Source of the DNA: Dyella halodurans
Lineage (GTDB): Bacteria > Pseudomonadota > Gammaproteobacteria > Xanthomonadales > Rhodanobacteraceae
Direction: 5' to 3'
Length of the DNA: 64,000 nucleotides
NCBI RefSeq assembly: GCF_026283925.1
Contig: NZ_JAPDPF010000001.1
Location: forward strand, 248,001 to 312,000
In this document: one piece after another, positions 17,246 through 25,872 of the stretch
Numbering within the stretch: the stretch's first letter is position 1
Layout: the number at the start of each line of letters is the position of its first letter
Program-made: the position numbers and the translations under genes
The notes under the pieces: model-generated
Told to the model about the DNA's origin: nothing
Database searches by the model: none
What the model saw: only the letters and a program-made list of their open reading frames with translations

Positions 17246-20200
17246 ATGCGTCGTCCATGGGAATGGTTGTTGGGACTCATGCTGGTGGTCGCGCCGCTGT
17301 TGGCGCAGGACGTGCCGCCCGCCTTGCGCGACTGGAAGGACTGGGTGTTGCATGACGTGCCCCAGCACGCCTGTCCGATGCTCGCCACGCAGGGCTCAGG
17401 CGCTGACGGCAGCACCTGCGCATGGCCGGGACGTCTGCTCGTGGACGTCGACAAGGACGGCGCACACTTCAGCCTCGATGTGCATGTGGACGCCGAAAGC
17501 TGGGTGGGCCTGCCGGGCGACGCGCGCAACTGGCCGCAGCAGGTCAGTGTCGACAACAAGCCCTGGCCCGTGCTCGAGCGCGAGGAAAATCCGGCGCTGC
17601 GCCTGGCCGCCGGTGACTATGTCATCCGCGGGGTGTTGCCATGGGACAGCCGTCCGGCGCGCCTGCGGGTGCCCGAATCGATCGGCCTGGTCTCGCTCAC
17701 GCCGGACGGCAAGGCGGTCAACCGGGTCGAACGCCATGCCGATCAGCTCACCCTGGGCGAGGCGGCGGCGGCCCAGCGTGTCGTCGATGCGCTGTCGTTG
17801 CGGGTTTACCGGCGCCTCGCCGATGGCTTGCCGTCGAGGCTGGAAACCCAGCTCCAAGTCGATGTCACCGGTAGTTCGCGCGAACAGCTGTTTGGCCCTG
17901 CGCTACCCAAGGGTTTCGTCGCCACCTCGCTCCAGGGCGAGCTGCCGGCGCGACTGGAAAACGATGGACGTCTGCGTGTGCAACTGCGCCCCGGCCATTG
18001 GACGCTGACCCTCGGCGCGCGCGGTACCGAGGTGCTTACACACATCGCCTTGAGCCTGCCCACCGTGCCCTGGCCGCGCCAGGAAATATGGAGTTACGCC
18101 GACGACACCACCTTGCGCAGTACGCGTGTGCAGGGGAAGGCGACCGATGCGGCCCAGGCCGATGTACCCGGGGACTGGCAACACCTTCCCGCCTATGTAC
18201 TCGATGACAGCAGCGGGCTCGCCATCGAACAGGGCACGCGCGGCGGCGAAGGCGGCCAAGGCGATCAGCTCACCCTGCATCGCCAGCTGTGGCTGGATTT
18301 CGATGGCCGCGGTTACAACGCTGCCGATCACCTTACCGGTACGCTTCGCCGTCACCAGCGCCTCGACGTCAGCGGGCCATGGCAACTGCAAAGCGCCGTG
18401 CAGGACGCGACGCCGTTGTTGATCACCGCCAACGGCGACGGGCATGGCGGCGTCGAATTGCGCGACACGTCGGTGAACCTCAAGGCCGGCCTGCGCCTGC
18501 CCGAGCGGGGCGCGATGCCAAGCACGGGCTGGCAGCTGCCGTTGGAAAGCATCGACGCCACCCTGCACCTGCCGTACGGTTACCGTCTGCTCGGTGCCGC
18601 GGGGGCGGACCGTTCGCCCGATTCATGGATCGCCCAATGGAGCTTGCTCGATCTGTTCGTGGTCGCCTTGATCGGATTGCTGGCCGGACGCTTGCTGGGT
18701 TGGCCGTGGGCCTTGGTCGCCGTGGGCTTTCTTGCCTTGTCGCAACATGAGTTCGGCGCGCCGCGCTGGACCTTGGCCGTGGCGCTTGCGCTGGCCCTGC
18801 TGATGCGCGCCTTGCCGGACGGGCGGTTGCGCGCGATCTCGCGCATCACGGCCGCCGCGCTGCTCGCCTTGGCCGTGCTGTGGACGCTGCCATTCGCAGC
18901 GAGGGAGATGAGTTACGCCCTGCATCCACAATTGGAAGGGCGCAGCGTCGGTGGTGGCTATGCTCTTGCGATGCGCTTCGTCCAGCCGGCGGCTTATGCG
19001 AACCAGGAGGAACAGGATCAGCTCGCGGCATCGAACGCACCCGAATCCGCCCCCGCGCCCATGGCGATGATGCAGCCGGCCCCGCCGCCCCCACCTGCGC
19101 CGCCCACAGCTGTGGCGGAGATCAGTGCGGGGAAGGCGGCGCCACCGAAGATCATCCAGGCGGTGACGGTAACCGGTACGCGCCTCACGGCCTCCATGAC
19201 GGTGGGTCAGGAAACCGATGCGCATAGCGTCATCCAGGCTGGCCGTGGCGCGCCGCACTGGGATGTCGGCAACAACTATCGGCTCGGTTGGTCCGGGCCG
19301 GTCACGGCCGAGCAGACCACGCGCTTCGTCATTGCCCCGGCCTGGCTGGTGCGCCTGTTGCGTGTCGCCATGTTGGCGCTGTTGCTGTTGTTGCTGGGCC
19401 GCCTGTCGCTGGGCTTGCTAGGTCCATCGCTGGGGCCGTGGCGTGGCTGGAGTGTGCGCGGTGCTGCCGTCGCGCTGCTCGCGCTGGCCTTGATACCGTA
19501 CGCCGCACAGGCGCAAGACACGCCCAGCCATGAGGTGCTCACGCAATTGCGCACGCGCCTCACCGAAGCGCCGACCTGCGCGCCGGATTGCGCTGCGGTG
19601 GCGCGCGCCGCGGTGCAGGCCGGCGGCGACAGCGTGGTACTCGATCTGGACATGCATGCCGGCGCCAGCGTGGCCGTGCCTTTGCCGCAAGCCGACGCCT
19701 CCCTGCAATTGAGCAGCGTCAGCACGGATGGGCACGATGCCATCCTGGCCCAGCAGGACGATGTGCTCCTGGTCAAGCTGGAGCGTGGCGTGCACCGCGT
19801 TTCGTTGCGCTATCGCGCGGCGCCGGTGGATACGGCCAGCCTGCAGTTCGCCTTACCCCCTCAACGTATCGAATTCAGTGGCGATGGATGGGCAGCTGAC
19901 GGTGTGGACGAACATCGGCTCTTGGGCGACAGCCTGAGCTTGAACCGCGTGCGCGCAGGGTCGGATGGAAAGCCACAAGCGGCGGCAGCGCAGGCTTTTC
20001 CACCCTATGTGAGGTTGACCCGAACCCTGGTCTTTGGCGTGGACTGGAGCGTCGAGAACACGGTCGAGCGGATCGCGCCGAGCGATGGCGGCTTCAGCCT
20101 TGAGCTGCCCTTGCTGCCAGGCGAACACCCGCTCGGCGACAACATCCGGGTCCACGACGGCCGCATCGGCGTGACCTTCAACGCCGGCCAGGACCTGGTC

Positions 20201-21364
20201 CGCTGGAGCAGCCGACTCGATAGCTCGGACAGCCTAGCGCTGACCGCGCCGGGCCTGAATGATCGCGCCGAAGTATGGGTGCTGCAGGCGGCTCCGATCT
20301 GGCATCTCGAAGCGAAGGGCGTACCGGCGAACCTCAGTGACGATGGCTTGCGCTTCCTGCCCTTGCCCGGTGAAAGCCTGCAGGTGGCCATCCATCGACC
20401 CAGGGCGATGGCCGGCGACAGCCTGGCCTTCGATGAAGTGACCGTGCGCAGCCATGCGGCCGATCGCGCCACGGAAACCGTGCTGGTGCTTGCTGCGCGC
20501 AGCACGCGTGGCGGCGAGCACGTGATCGGCCTGCCACCGGGGGCGGCATTGCTCGAGGCGCGCCGCGACGCAGCGCCCCTGAGCCTGGCCATCCGCGACG
20601 GCAAGCTCAGCCTGCCGTTGTTGCCGGGGAGCCATCGCTACAGCTTGCGCCTGCGCGAGCCGCAAGGCGTCGGCGTGCGCACACGCACGCCGACGTTTTC
20701 GCTCGATGCGCCGGCGGCCAACATCTCCTTGCAGCAGACGTTGCCGGAGGATCGTTGGGTATTGTGGACGTGGGGTCCGGCAGCGGGTCCGGCCGTGATG
20801 TACTGGTCGCAACTGATCGTGCTGCTGCTCGCCGCATGGCTGTTGTCGCGCCATGCGCCGACGCCGCTGCGCTTTCATCAATGGCTGTTGCTTGGCCTTG
20901 GGTTCTCGGCCTTTGCCTGGGGCGCGTATGCGCTGGTGGTGCTCTGGCTGATCCTGCTCGGTTTGCGTGCACGCCATGTCGTGGCCGAGCGCTTCGCTAC
21001 CCGCTTCAACCTGCTGCAAGCGGGCTTGGCGCTGATGACCGTGGCGGCCCTGGTCGTGCTGGTCTCGGCGGTGCCGAAAGGACTGCTGGGCCTGCCGGAC
21101 ATGCACGTCGCCGGCAACGATTCCAGCGCCTGGCAGCTGAACTGGTTTGCCGACCAGAGTCGTGGCGTGCTGCCGCATGCCGGCGTGTTCAGCGTCTCGC
21201 TATGGGTCTACAAGATCGCCATGCTGCTGTGGGCGCTGTGGCTGGCAAATGCGTTGATCGGCTGGTTGCGCTGGGGTTTCGAGGCCTGGACCACGGGTGG
21301 TTACTGGCGTCCGCGCAAGCCTAAAGCGATCGAGCCAGTGCAAGTGCCGGCGGCCACGGAGTAG
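17246..21364 (+). CDS. Large internally duplicated membrane protein of unknown function
   Basis: A 1372-residue protein I cannot assign to a named family. It has an N-terminal signal peptide (about 5-20, then AQDVPP), a beta-rich periplasmic region to about 460, a cluster of membrane helices at about 465-560, a Pro/Ala-rich linker at 600-640, a hydrophobic stretch at about 700-757, a second beta-rich region, and C-terminal membrane helices at about 1165-1350. The stretch ending AAQAQDTP at 754-760 looks like a second signal peptide and is followed, as in the first half, by a two-cysteine segment (C778, C782; compare C43, C58) and a VVLDLDMHAGASVAVPLP strand resembling LLVDVDKDGAHFSLDVHV. AGGGAGAG lies 4 bases before the ATG. 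Confidence 0.75.
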   Translation: MRRPWEWLLGLMLVVAPLLAQDVPPALRDWKDWVLHDVPQHACPMLATQGSGADGSTCAWPGRLLVDVDKDGAHFSLDVHVDAESWVGLPGDARNWPQQVSVDNKPWPVLEREENPALRLAAGDYVIRGVLPWDSRPARLRVPESIGLVSLTPDGKAVNRVERHADQLTLGEAAAAQRVVDALSLRVYRRLADGLPSRLETQLQVDVTGSSREQLFGPALPKGFVATSLQGELPARLENDGRLRVQLRPGHWTLTLGARGTEVLTHIALSLPTVPWPRQEIWSYADDTTLRSTRVQGKATDAAQADVPGDWQHLPAYVLDDSSGLAIEQGTRGGEGGQGDQLTLHRQLWLDFDGRGYNAADHLTGTLRRHQRLDVSGPWQLQSAVQDATPLLITANGDGHGGVELRDTSVNLKAGLRLPERGAMPSTGWQLPLESIDATLHLPYGYRLLGAAGADRSPDSWIAQWSLLDLFVVALIGLLAGRLLGWPWALVAVGFLALSQHEFGAPRWTLAVALALALLMRALPDGRLRAISRITAAALLALAVLWTLPFAAREMSYALHPQLEGRSVGGGYALAMRFVQPAAYANQEEQDQLAASNAPESAPAPMAMMQPAPPPPPAPPTAVAEISAGKAAPPKIIQAVTVTGTRLTASMTVGQETDAHSVIQAGRGAPHWDVGNNYRLGWSGPVTAEQTTRFVIAPAWLVRLLRVAMLALLLLLLGRLSLGLLGPSLGPWRGWSVRGAAVALLALALIPYAAQAQDTPSHEVLTQLRTRLTEAPTCAPDCAAVARAAVQAGGDSVVLDLDMHAGASVAVPLPQADASLQLSSVSTDGHDAILAQQDDVLLVKLERGVHRVSLRYRAAPVDTASLQFALPPQRIEFSGDGWAADGVDEHRLLGDSLSLNRVRAGSDGKPQAAAAQAFPPYVRLTRTLVFGVDWSVENTVERIAPSDGGFSLELPLLPGEHPLGDNIRVHDGRIGVTFNAGQDLVRWSSRLDSSDSLALTAPGLNDRAEVWVLQAAPIWHLEAKGVPANLSDDGLRFLPLPGESLQVAIHRPRAMAGDSLAFDEVTVRSHAADRATETVLVLAARSTRGGEHVIGLPPGAALLEARRDAAPLSLAIRDGKLSLPLLPGSHRYSLRLREPQGVGVRTRTPTFSLDAPAANISLQQTLPEDRWVLWTWGPAAGPAVMYWSQLIVLLLAAWLLSRHAPTPLRFHQWLLLGLGFSAFAWGAYALVVLWLILLGLRARHVVAERFATRFNLLQAGLALMTVAALVVLVSAVPKGLLGLPDMHVAGNDSSAWQLNWFADQSRGVLPHAGVFSVSLWVYKIAMLLWALWLANALIGWLRWGFEAWTTGGYWRPRKPKAIEPVQVPAATE

Positions 21365-21417
21365 CAGGCATGCATCGCTGCGACGGATGGTCCGTCGCAG
21401 CGATGATCTTGCGCGGC

Positions 21418-22434
21418 TCAGGCGTCTTCGGCGACGCGCAATACCAGCTTGCCGGTGTTGCTGCCTTCGAACAGGCGGTTGAGCACCAGCGGCGCGTTCT
21501 CCAGGCCATCCTCGATGGTCTCGCCGGCCTTGATGCGGCCTTCGCGCACCCAGCCAATCAGGTCCTGCACGGCGCGCTGACTGTCGCGATAGTCGAACGC
21601 GAGGAAGCCCCGCACGGTGAGGCGCTTGACGATGATCACGCTGTAGTCGTCGGCAGGCTTCGCACCGCTGGTGTAGTTTGCGATCAGCCCACACAGCGCC
21701 ACACGTCCACCGTTGACCATGCGCGACAGCACCGCGCGCATCACCGGGCCGCCGACATTCTCGAAGTTCACGTGCACGCCATCGGGCGTGGCGGCGGCCA
21801 AAGCCTGCTTCCAGTCATCCGCCTTGTAGTCGACGGCGGCATCGAAGCCCAGATCGTCGATCAAGTGCCGGCACTTGTCCGGGCCACCCGCAATACCGAC
21901 CACGCGCGCGCCACGCAGCTTGCCGATCTGTCCTGCAATGGAGCCCACCGAGCCGGCTGCGGCAGAGACCACCAGGGTTTCACCTGGCTGCACGGGCGCG
22001 ATTTCAGTGAGACCGTAATAGGCGGTGAGGCCGCTGAAGCCGCAGGCGCCTAGCAGGGTAGGCAAGGGGACCGGCGGATTTGGCGGCAGCTTCACCCAGT
22101 CCTTGGCCCGTTTTTCGTCGACCACGGCGTAGTCCTGCCAACCCACCAATCCCTGCACCAGGTCGCCGACCGCGTACTGCGCGGAGCGCGAAGCGACGAC
22201 GCGGCCGAGGCCGAGTCCGCGCATGACTTCGCCGATCGCCACCGGCGGCATGTATTGCGGAATATCGCTCATCCACACGCGGTTGGTCGGGTCCATCGAC
22301 AGATACAGCACGCGCACCAGGGCCTGGCCCTCGGCGAGTTCGGTAGTGGCTTGTTCGTGCAGTTCGAAATTGTCCTGGCGGACCAGGCCTTCGGGCCGGC
22401 TTTTCAACAGCAGTTGGCGATTGACGAATGACAT
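21418..22434 (-). CDS. NADP-dependent medium-chain oxidoreductase (CurA-like)
   Basis: A 338-residue zinc-free medium-chain dehydrogenase/reductase of the leukotriene B4 dehydrogenase/curcumin reductase type. Visible motifs are the N-terminal LLLKSRPEG, MDPTNRVWM, the nucleotide-binding AAAGSVGSIAGQIGKLRGARVVGIAGG, and FENVGG near the C-terminal half. Such enzymes reduce the C=C bond of alpha,beta-unsaturated ketones or aldehydes with NADPH. The start is ATG at 22434. It is the last gene of the six-gene leftward operon that begins with the acyl-CoA dehydrogenase at 27098. Confidence 0.88.
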   Translation of the reverse strand: MSFVNRQLLLKSRPEGLVRQDNFELHEQATTELAEGQALVRVLYLSMDPTNRVWMSDIPQYMPPVAIGEVMRGLGLGRVVASRSAQYAVGDLVQGLVGWQDYAVVDEKRAKDWVKLPPNPPVPLPTLLGACGFSGLTAYYGLTEIAPVQPGETLVVSAAAGSVGSIAGQIGKLRGARVVGIAGGPDKCRHLIDDLGFDAAVDYKADDWKQALAAATPDGVHVNFENVGGPVMRAVLSRMVNGGRVALCGLIANYTSGAKPADDYSVIIVKRLTVRGFLAFDYRDSQRAVQDLIGWVREGRIKAGETIEDGLENAPLVLNRLFEGSNTGKLVLRVAEDA

Positions 22435-22456
22435 GAGAGGTCTCGTGGGGAAGGAG

Positions 22457-23245
22457 TCAGATGGCGCGGGCGCCGCCGTCAATCACCAGCTCGGCGGCGG
22501 TGACATAGCGGCTTTCATCGGATGCTAGATAGAGCACTGCATAGGCGACGTCATCGGGCTCGCCCAGGCGCTTCAGGGGAATGCCTCGTACCAGTTTGCG
22601 TGTGGCTTCCTCTTCGCCCAGGGCCTCGAAGAACGGCGCCACGATGCCGGTGCGGATAAACGCCGGGTGCACCGAGTTGCAGCGCACGTCGATCTTCTGC
22701 CGCGCGCATTCCAGCGCCACCGATTTGCTCAGCATGGCCACGGCGGCCTTGGAGGTGTTGTAGGCGGTGTAGTCCGGGTCGACCTTGAAGGCGGCCAGCG
22801 AGGAGATGTTGATGATGGAGGCCGGTTGCGCATCGCGCAGGTACGGCAGCGCGTATTTGCAGCCCAGCATCACGCTGTCCAGGTTGATGCTCATCACGCG
22901 CTGCCACTCCTTCAGCGTGACGTTCTCGATGCTGCCGAGCGAGCCGATGCCGGCATTGTTGACCAGGACCGACAGGCCACCCAGGGCCTGGGCGGCTTCA
23001 TCGAGAAGCTGTTTCCACACGGCTTCGTCGCGCACGTCCTGTGCGGCGGACCATGCCATCTGCGTGCCGAGCTCGCGATTGATCTCTTCGGCCAGTTGCG
23101 CGGCGGCGGCGGCATCCAGGTCGGTAAGAAATACCTTGGCACCGTGGCGGGCCAGCATGCGGGCGGTGGCGGAGCCAAGGCCGCCAGCGGCGCCGGTGAT
23201 CAAGGCGCGTTTGCCGGCGGCGCGCAGGGAAGCTGTATAAGTCAT
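22457..23245 (-). CDS. Short-chain dehydrogenase/reductase
   Basis: A 262-residue classical SDR. The cofactor motif is TGAAGGLG, followed by NNAG, the catalytic serine in NISSLAAF, and YNTSK with the catalytic tyrosine and lysine. AAGGAA lies 6 bases before the ATG at 23245. The acidic residue after the second strand (LTDLDAAA) favours NAD(H). It lies 22 bp from the downstream oxidoreductase and 16 bp from the upstream SDR, so it is part of the operon. The substrate is probably a hydroxyacyl-CoA or a related alcohol, inferred from the neighbours. Confidence 0.88.
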   Translation of the reverse strand: MTYTASLRAAGKRALITGAAGGLGSATARMLARHGAKVFLTDLDAAAAAQLAEEINRELGTQMAWSAAQDVRDEAVWKQLLDEAAQALGGLSVLVNNAGIGSLGSIENVTLKEWQRVMSINLDSVMLGCKYALPYLRDAQPASIINISSLAAFKVDPDYTAYNTSKAAVAMLSKSVALECARQKIDVRCNSVHPAFIRTGIVAPFFEALGEEEATRKLVRGIPLKRLGEPDDVAYAVLYLASDESRYVTAAELVIDGGARAI

Positions 23246-23261
23246 GCGGGATTCCTTCGGA

Positions 23262-24032
23262 TCAGACGCACAGATAGCCGCCATCGACATTCAGTACCGC
23301 GCCGGTGGTGTAGGACGCGGCGTCGGAGGCGAGATAAAGCGCAGCGCCAGCCATCTCCGATGGCTGGGCCACGCGGCGCATGGGCACATGGGCCAGCGCC
23401 TGCTTGAGGATGGCCGGCGTATTGACCAGTACCGACGCGAACTTCGTATCGGTGAGGCCGGGCAACAGTGCATTGCAACGCACGCCCGCTTCGGCGCACT
23501 CCACCGCAAAGGCCTTGGTCATCGAGATCACCGCGGCCTTGGTGATCGAGTAGATGCCTTGCGCCACGCCGGGCACGACGCCGTTGACCGAGGCGACGTT
23601 GACGATGGAGCCGCCGCCGTTGTGCTTCATCAGGCGCGCAGCATGCGTCGACATGTAGAAGTAGCCGCGAATGTTCACATCCACCGTCTTCTGGAATACC
23701 GAGGGCTCGGTATCGAGGATGTGGCCGAAGAACGGATTGGTGGCGGCGTTGTTGACCAGGATGTTCAGGCGTCCGTGCTTCTGCTCGACCTTGGCAAAAA
23801 GCGCTTCGATCTGCTCCATCTCGCCGATATGGCAGGCGATCGCCTCGGCCGAGCCGCCTTCCGCCACGATGCCGTCGACCACAGTCTGGCAGTCGGCCTC
23901 GCGCCGGCTGGACACAATCACATGGGCGCCGTGTACGGCGAGCAACCTGGCGATGTCGGCGCCGATGCCACGACTCGCGCCGGTGACGATGGCGATTTTT
24001 CCGGTGAGGTCGAAAGTGGCGGGCGTGGTCAT
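23262..24032 (-). CDS. Short-chain dehydrogenase/reductase
   Basis: A 256-residue classical SDR with TGASRGIG, NNAA, the catalytic serine in NVASVNGVV, and YSITKAA. The second strand reads VIVSSRREADC, where the arginines suggest NADP(H). It resembles bacterial and human DHRS4-like or FabG-like enzymes. It belongs to the leftward operon, 76 bp after the histidine-phosphatase gene and 16 bp before the next SDR. Two paralogous SDRs with different predicted cofactor preference next to each other suggest an oxidation and a reduction step. Confidence 0.88.
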   Translation of the reverse strand: MTTPATFDLTGKIAIVTGASRGIGADIARLLAVHGAHVIVSSRREADCQTVVDGIVAEGGSAEAIACHIGEMEQIEALFAKVEQKHGRLNILVNNAATNPFFGHILDTEPSVFQKTVDVNIRGYFYMSTHAARLMKHNGGGSIVNVASVNGVVPGVAQGIYSITKAAVISMTKAFAVECAEAGVRCNALLPGLTDTKFASVLVNTPAILKQALAHVPMRRVAQPSEMAGAALYLASDAASYTTGAVLNVDGGYLCV

Positions 24033-24108
24033 GGTCGATACTCGCTAGTCGAGGAATGAATGTGTGATGTTCGAGAGGGCAGGAAGACGCGGGCTGCAAT
24101 CCGCATGC

Positions 24109-24798
24109 TCATCGCAAGGTCACCAGGTGCTTGTCGTTGACGCGCTCCAGGTGCGGCCAGGTGTTATAGGTGACCAGCGTGGCTCCCCGCGAACTCAGTC
24201 GCAATCGGGTCACGCCGGTATTCACCAGTGGCCAGCTGAGCTTGAACGTCTGCGCGACAGGCGCTTCCAGCAAGGCGCTGGCGATCACCGCGATGGGGCC
24301 GCCGGAGGTGAACGCCCATAGGGTCCTGGCGGGATGCTCGGCGAGCTGCCGCAGCGCGTCGAGGACATTCGCGCGAAACGTCGGCCAGGGCACGCTGTAT
24401 TCTGCATCGTGCCGGCCGCTGACCCAGCGCGCGACGGCGTCGGCAAACAGGCGCTGGAACGCGCGCTGCGGATCAGCGTCCTGCTTGAGTTCGGCGCGCA
24501 AGGCACCGGGTCCGGCGAGATCAGGACGTTGGCGCGCGAGGATCTCGTGGTGATCGAATTCGTCCAGGCCGGGAAACAGCATGGCTGGCGAACTCACGCC
24601 GGCGGCCTGCAGGCACAGGGACGCCGTGTCGCGATGACGCAGGCGTGGCCCGACGGCCACCAGGTCGGGTGCAGGGCCAGATGCTGCCAGCCATGCGCCA
24701 AGCAGGGACGATTGCTGCTCGCCGGTGGGTGAGAGCTGGTCATAGTCGTCCGCGCCGAAGCTGGCCTGGCCGTGGCGAATCAGCAGCAACTCGCGCAT
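24109..24798 (-). CDS. Histidine phosphatase (phosphoglycerate mutase-like) family protein
   Basis: A 229-residue member of the histidine phosphatase superfamily. The phospho-acceptor motif is LLIRHGQASFG at the N-terminus, with a second conserved arginine in LRHRDTAS and a later histidine-like element in the FTSGGPIAVIA region, where the family usually has a GH pair; the catalytic second histidine is therefore not obvious. It lies 3 bp downstream of the phosphotransferase gene in the operon. A role in dephosphorylating an intermediate made by that kinase would fit but is only inferred. Confidence 0.82.
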   Translation of the reverse strand: MRELLLIRHGQASFGADDYDQLSPTGEQQSSLLGAWLAASGPAPDLVAVGPRLRHRDTASLCLQAAGVSSPAMLFPGLDEFDHHEILARQRPDLAGPGALRAELKQDADPQRAFQRLFADAVARWVSGRHDAEYSVPWPTFRANVLDALRQLAEHPARTLWAFTSGGPIAVIASALLEAPVAQTFKLSWPLVNTGVTRLRLSSRGATLVTYNTWPHLERVNDKHLVTLR

Positions 24799-24801
24799 CG
24801 C

Positions 24802-25872
24802 TTACGCCACCATGCCAGCGATGATGCGTCGGCAGCGCTGGCCCATGTAACGCGCGGCGTCGCCGAAGCCGGCAAACTGCGGCTGGGTGGTCTGGCCCAG
24901 GGCGTAACGGCGGTAGATCTGCTGGATGATCACCATCAGCCGAAACAAGCCGAACACTTCGTAGAAGCCGAAGTTCGCCACGTCCAGGCCGCTGCGTTCT
25001 CCGTAGTAGGCGATCACTTCGCGGCGGCTAAGCATGCCGGCTACGTGCGTGGGCTGGCGCCGGAACGACTGGAATACCGGATCGTCGTCGGCCTGCACCC
25101 AATAGGCCAGCGAGCCGCCGAGGTCCATCAACGGATCGCCGATGGTCGCCATCTCCCAGTCCAGCACGCCGATGATGCGCAGCGGATCGTCCGCCGCGAG
25201 CACCACGTTGTCGAAACGGTAGTCGTTGTGGATGACGCAGCTGGCGTTGTCGTGGGCAGGTTGCTGCGCATCGAGCCAGCTGAGTACGTCCTCGCACGGG
25301 TCGGAGCCGTCGGTGGCGGCCTGTCGCCAGCGCTCGCTCCAGCCGCTGACTTGCCGTGCGATATAGCCCTCGCCTTTGCCCAGCGCGGCGAGGCCCGCTT
25401 GGGCGATGTCGACATGATGCAGTTCGATCAGGCGGTCGATGAAGCCCGTGCACAGGCGCCGCACATCATCGCGATCGAGTCCCAGTGCCGGCGGCAGGTC
25501 GCGACGAAGAATGCTGCCGTCGAAACGTTCCATCACGTAGAAGTCCTGCGCGATCACGTCAGCGTCGTCACAGCAGGCCAGGATCGCCGGCACGTACGGA
25601 TAGCTGGGCCTGAGCGCAGCCATCACGCGCGCCTCGCGCAGCATGTCATGCGCGGATTTGGCCTTCGCGCCGCGCGGCGCACGGCGCAGTACCAACTCCC
25701 GGTTGGCGTAGCGGAGCAGGTAGGTCAGGTTGGAGGCGCCGCCGGGAAATTGTGTCACCGCCGGCGTGCCCTCCAGGCCCGCGATGTGTTGCTTGAGGAA
25801 GGCATCGACGCGTGCGATATCGAACGCATCTTCCTCGCGCACCGGGCGCGTCGGGTCCTCGATCGCGGTCAT
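24802..25872 (-). CDS. APH-family phosphotransferase (ACAD10/11 or LvaA type kinase)
   Basis: A 356-residue aminoglycoside-phosphotransferase-fold kinase. Visible motifs are FPGGASNLTYLL (nucleotide loop), VLRRAP with the lysine-like strand, the catalytic HNDYRFDNVV and the metal-binding VLDWEMATIGDP. Its group is the one fused to or adjacent to acyl-CoA dehydrogenases, where it phosphorylates 4-hydroxyacyl-CoAs (mammalian ACAD10/11, Pseudomonas LvaA). The ATG at 25872 has AAAGGAG 7 bases upstream and overlaps the stop codon of the acyl-CoA dehydrogenase (ATGA), so the two are translationally coupled. Confidence 0.85.
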   Translation of the reverse strand: MTAIEDPTRPVREEDAFDIARVDAFLKQHIAGLEGTPAVTQFPGGASNLTYLLRYANRELVLRRAPRGAKAKSAHDMLREARVMAALRPSYPYVPAILACCDDADVIAQDFYVMERFDGSILRRDLPPALGLDRDDVRRLCTGFIDRLIELHHVDIAQAGLAALGKGEGYIARQVSGWSERWRQAATDGSDPCEDVLSWLDAQQPAHDNASCVIHNDYRFDNVVLAADDPLRIIGVLDWEMATIGDPLMDLGGSLAYWVQADDDPVFQSFRRQPTHVAGMLSRREVIAYYGERSGLDVANFGFYEVFGLFRLMVIIQQIYRRYALGQTTQPQFAGFGDAARYMGQRCRRIIAGMVA

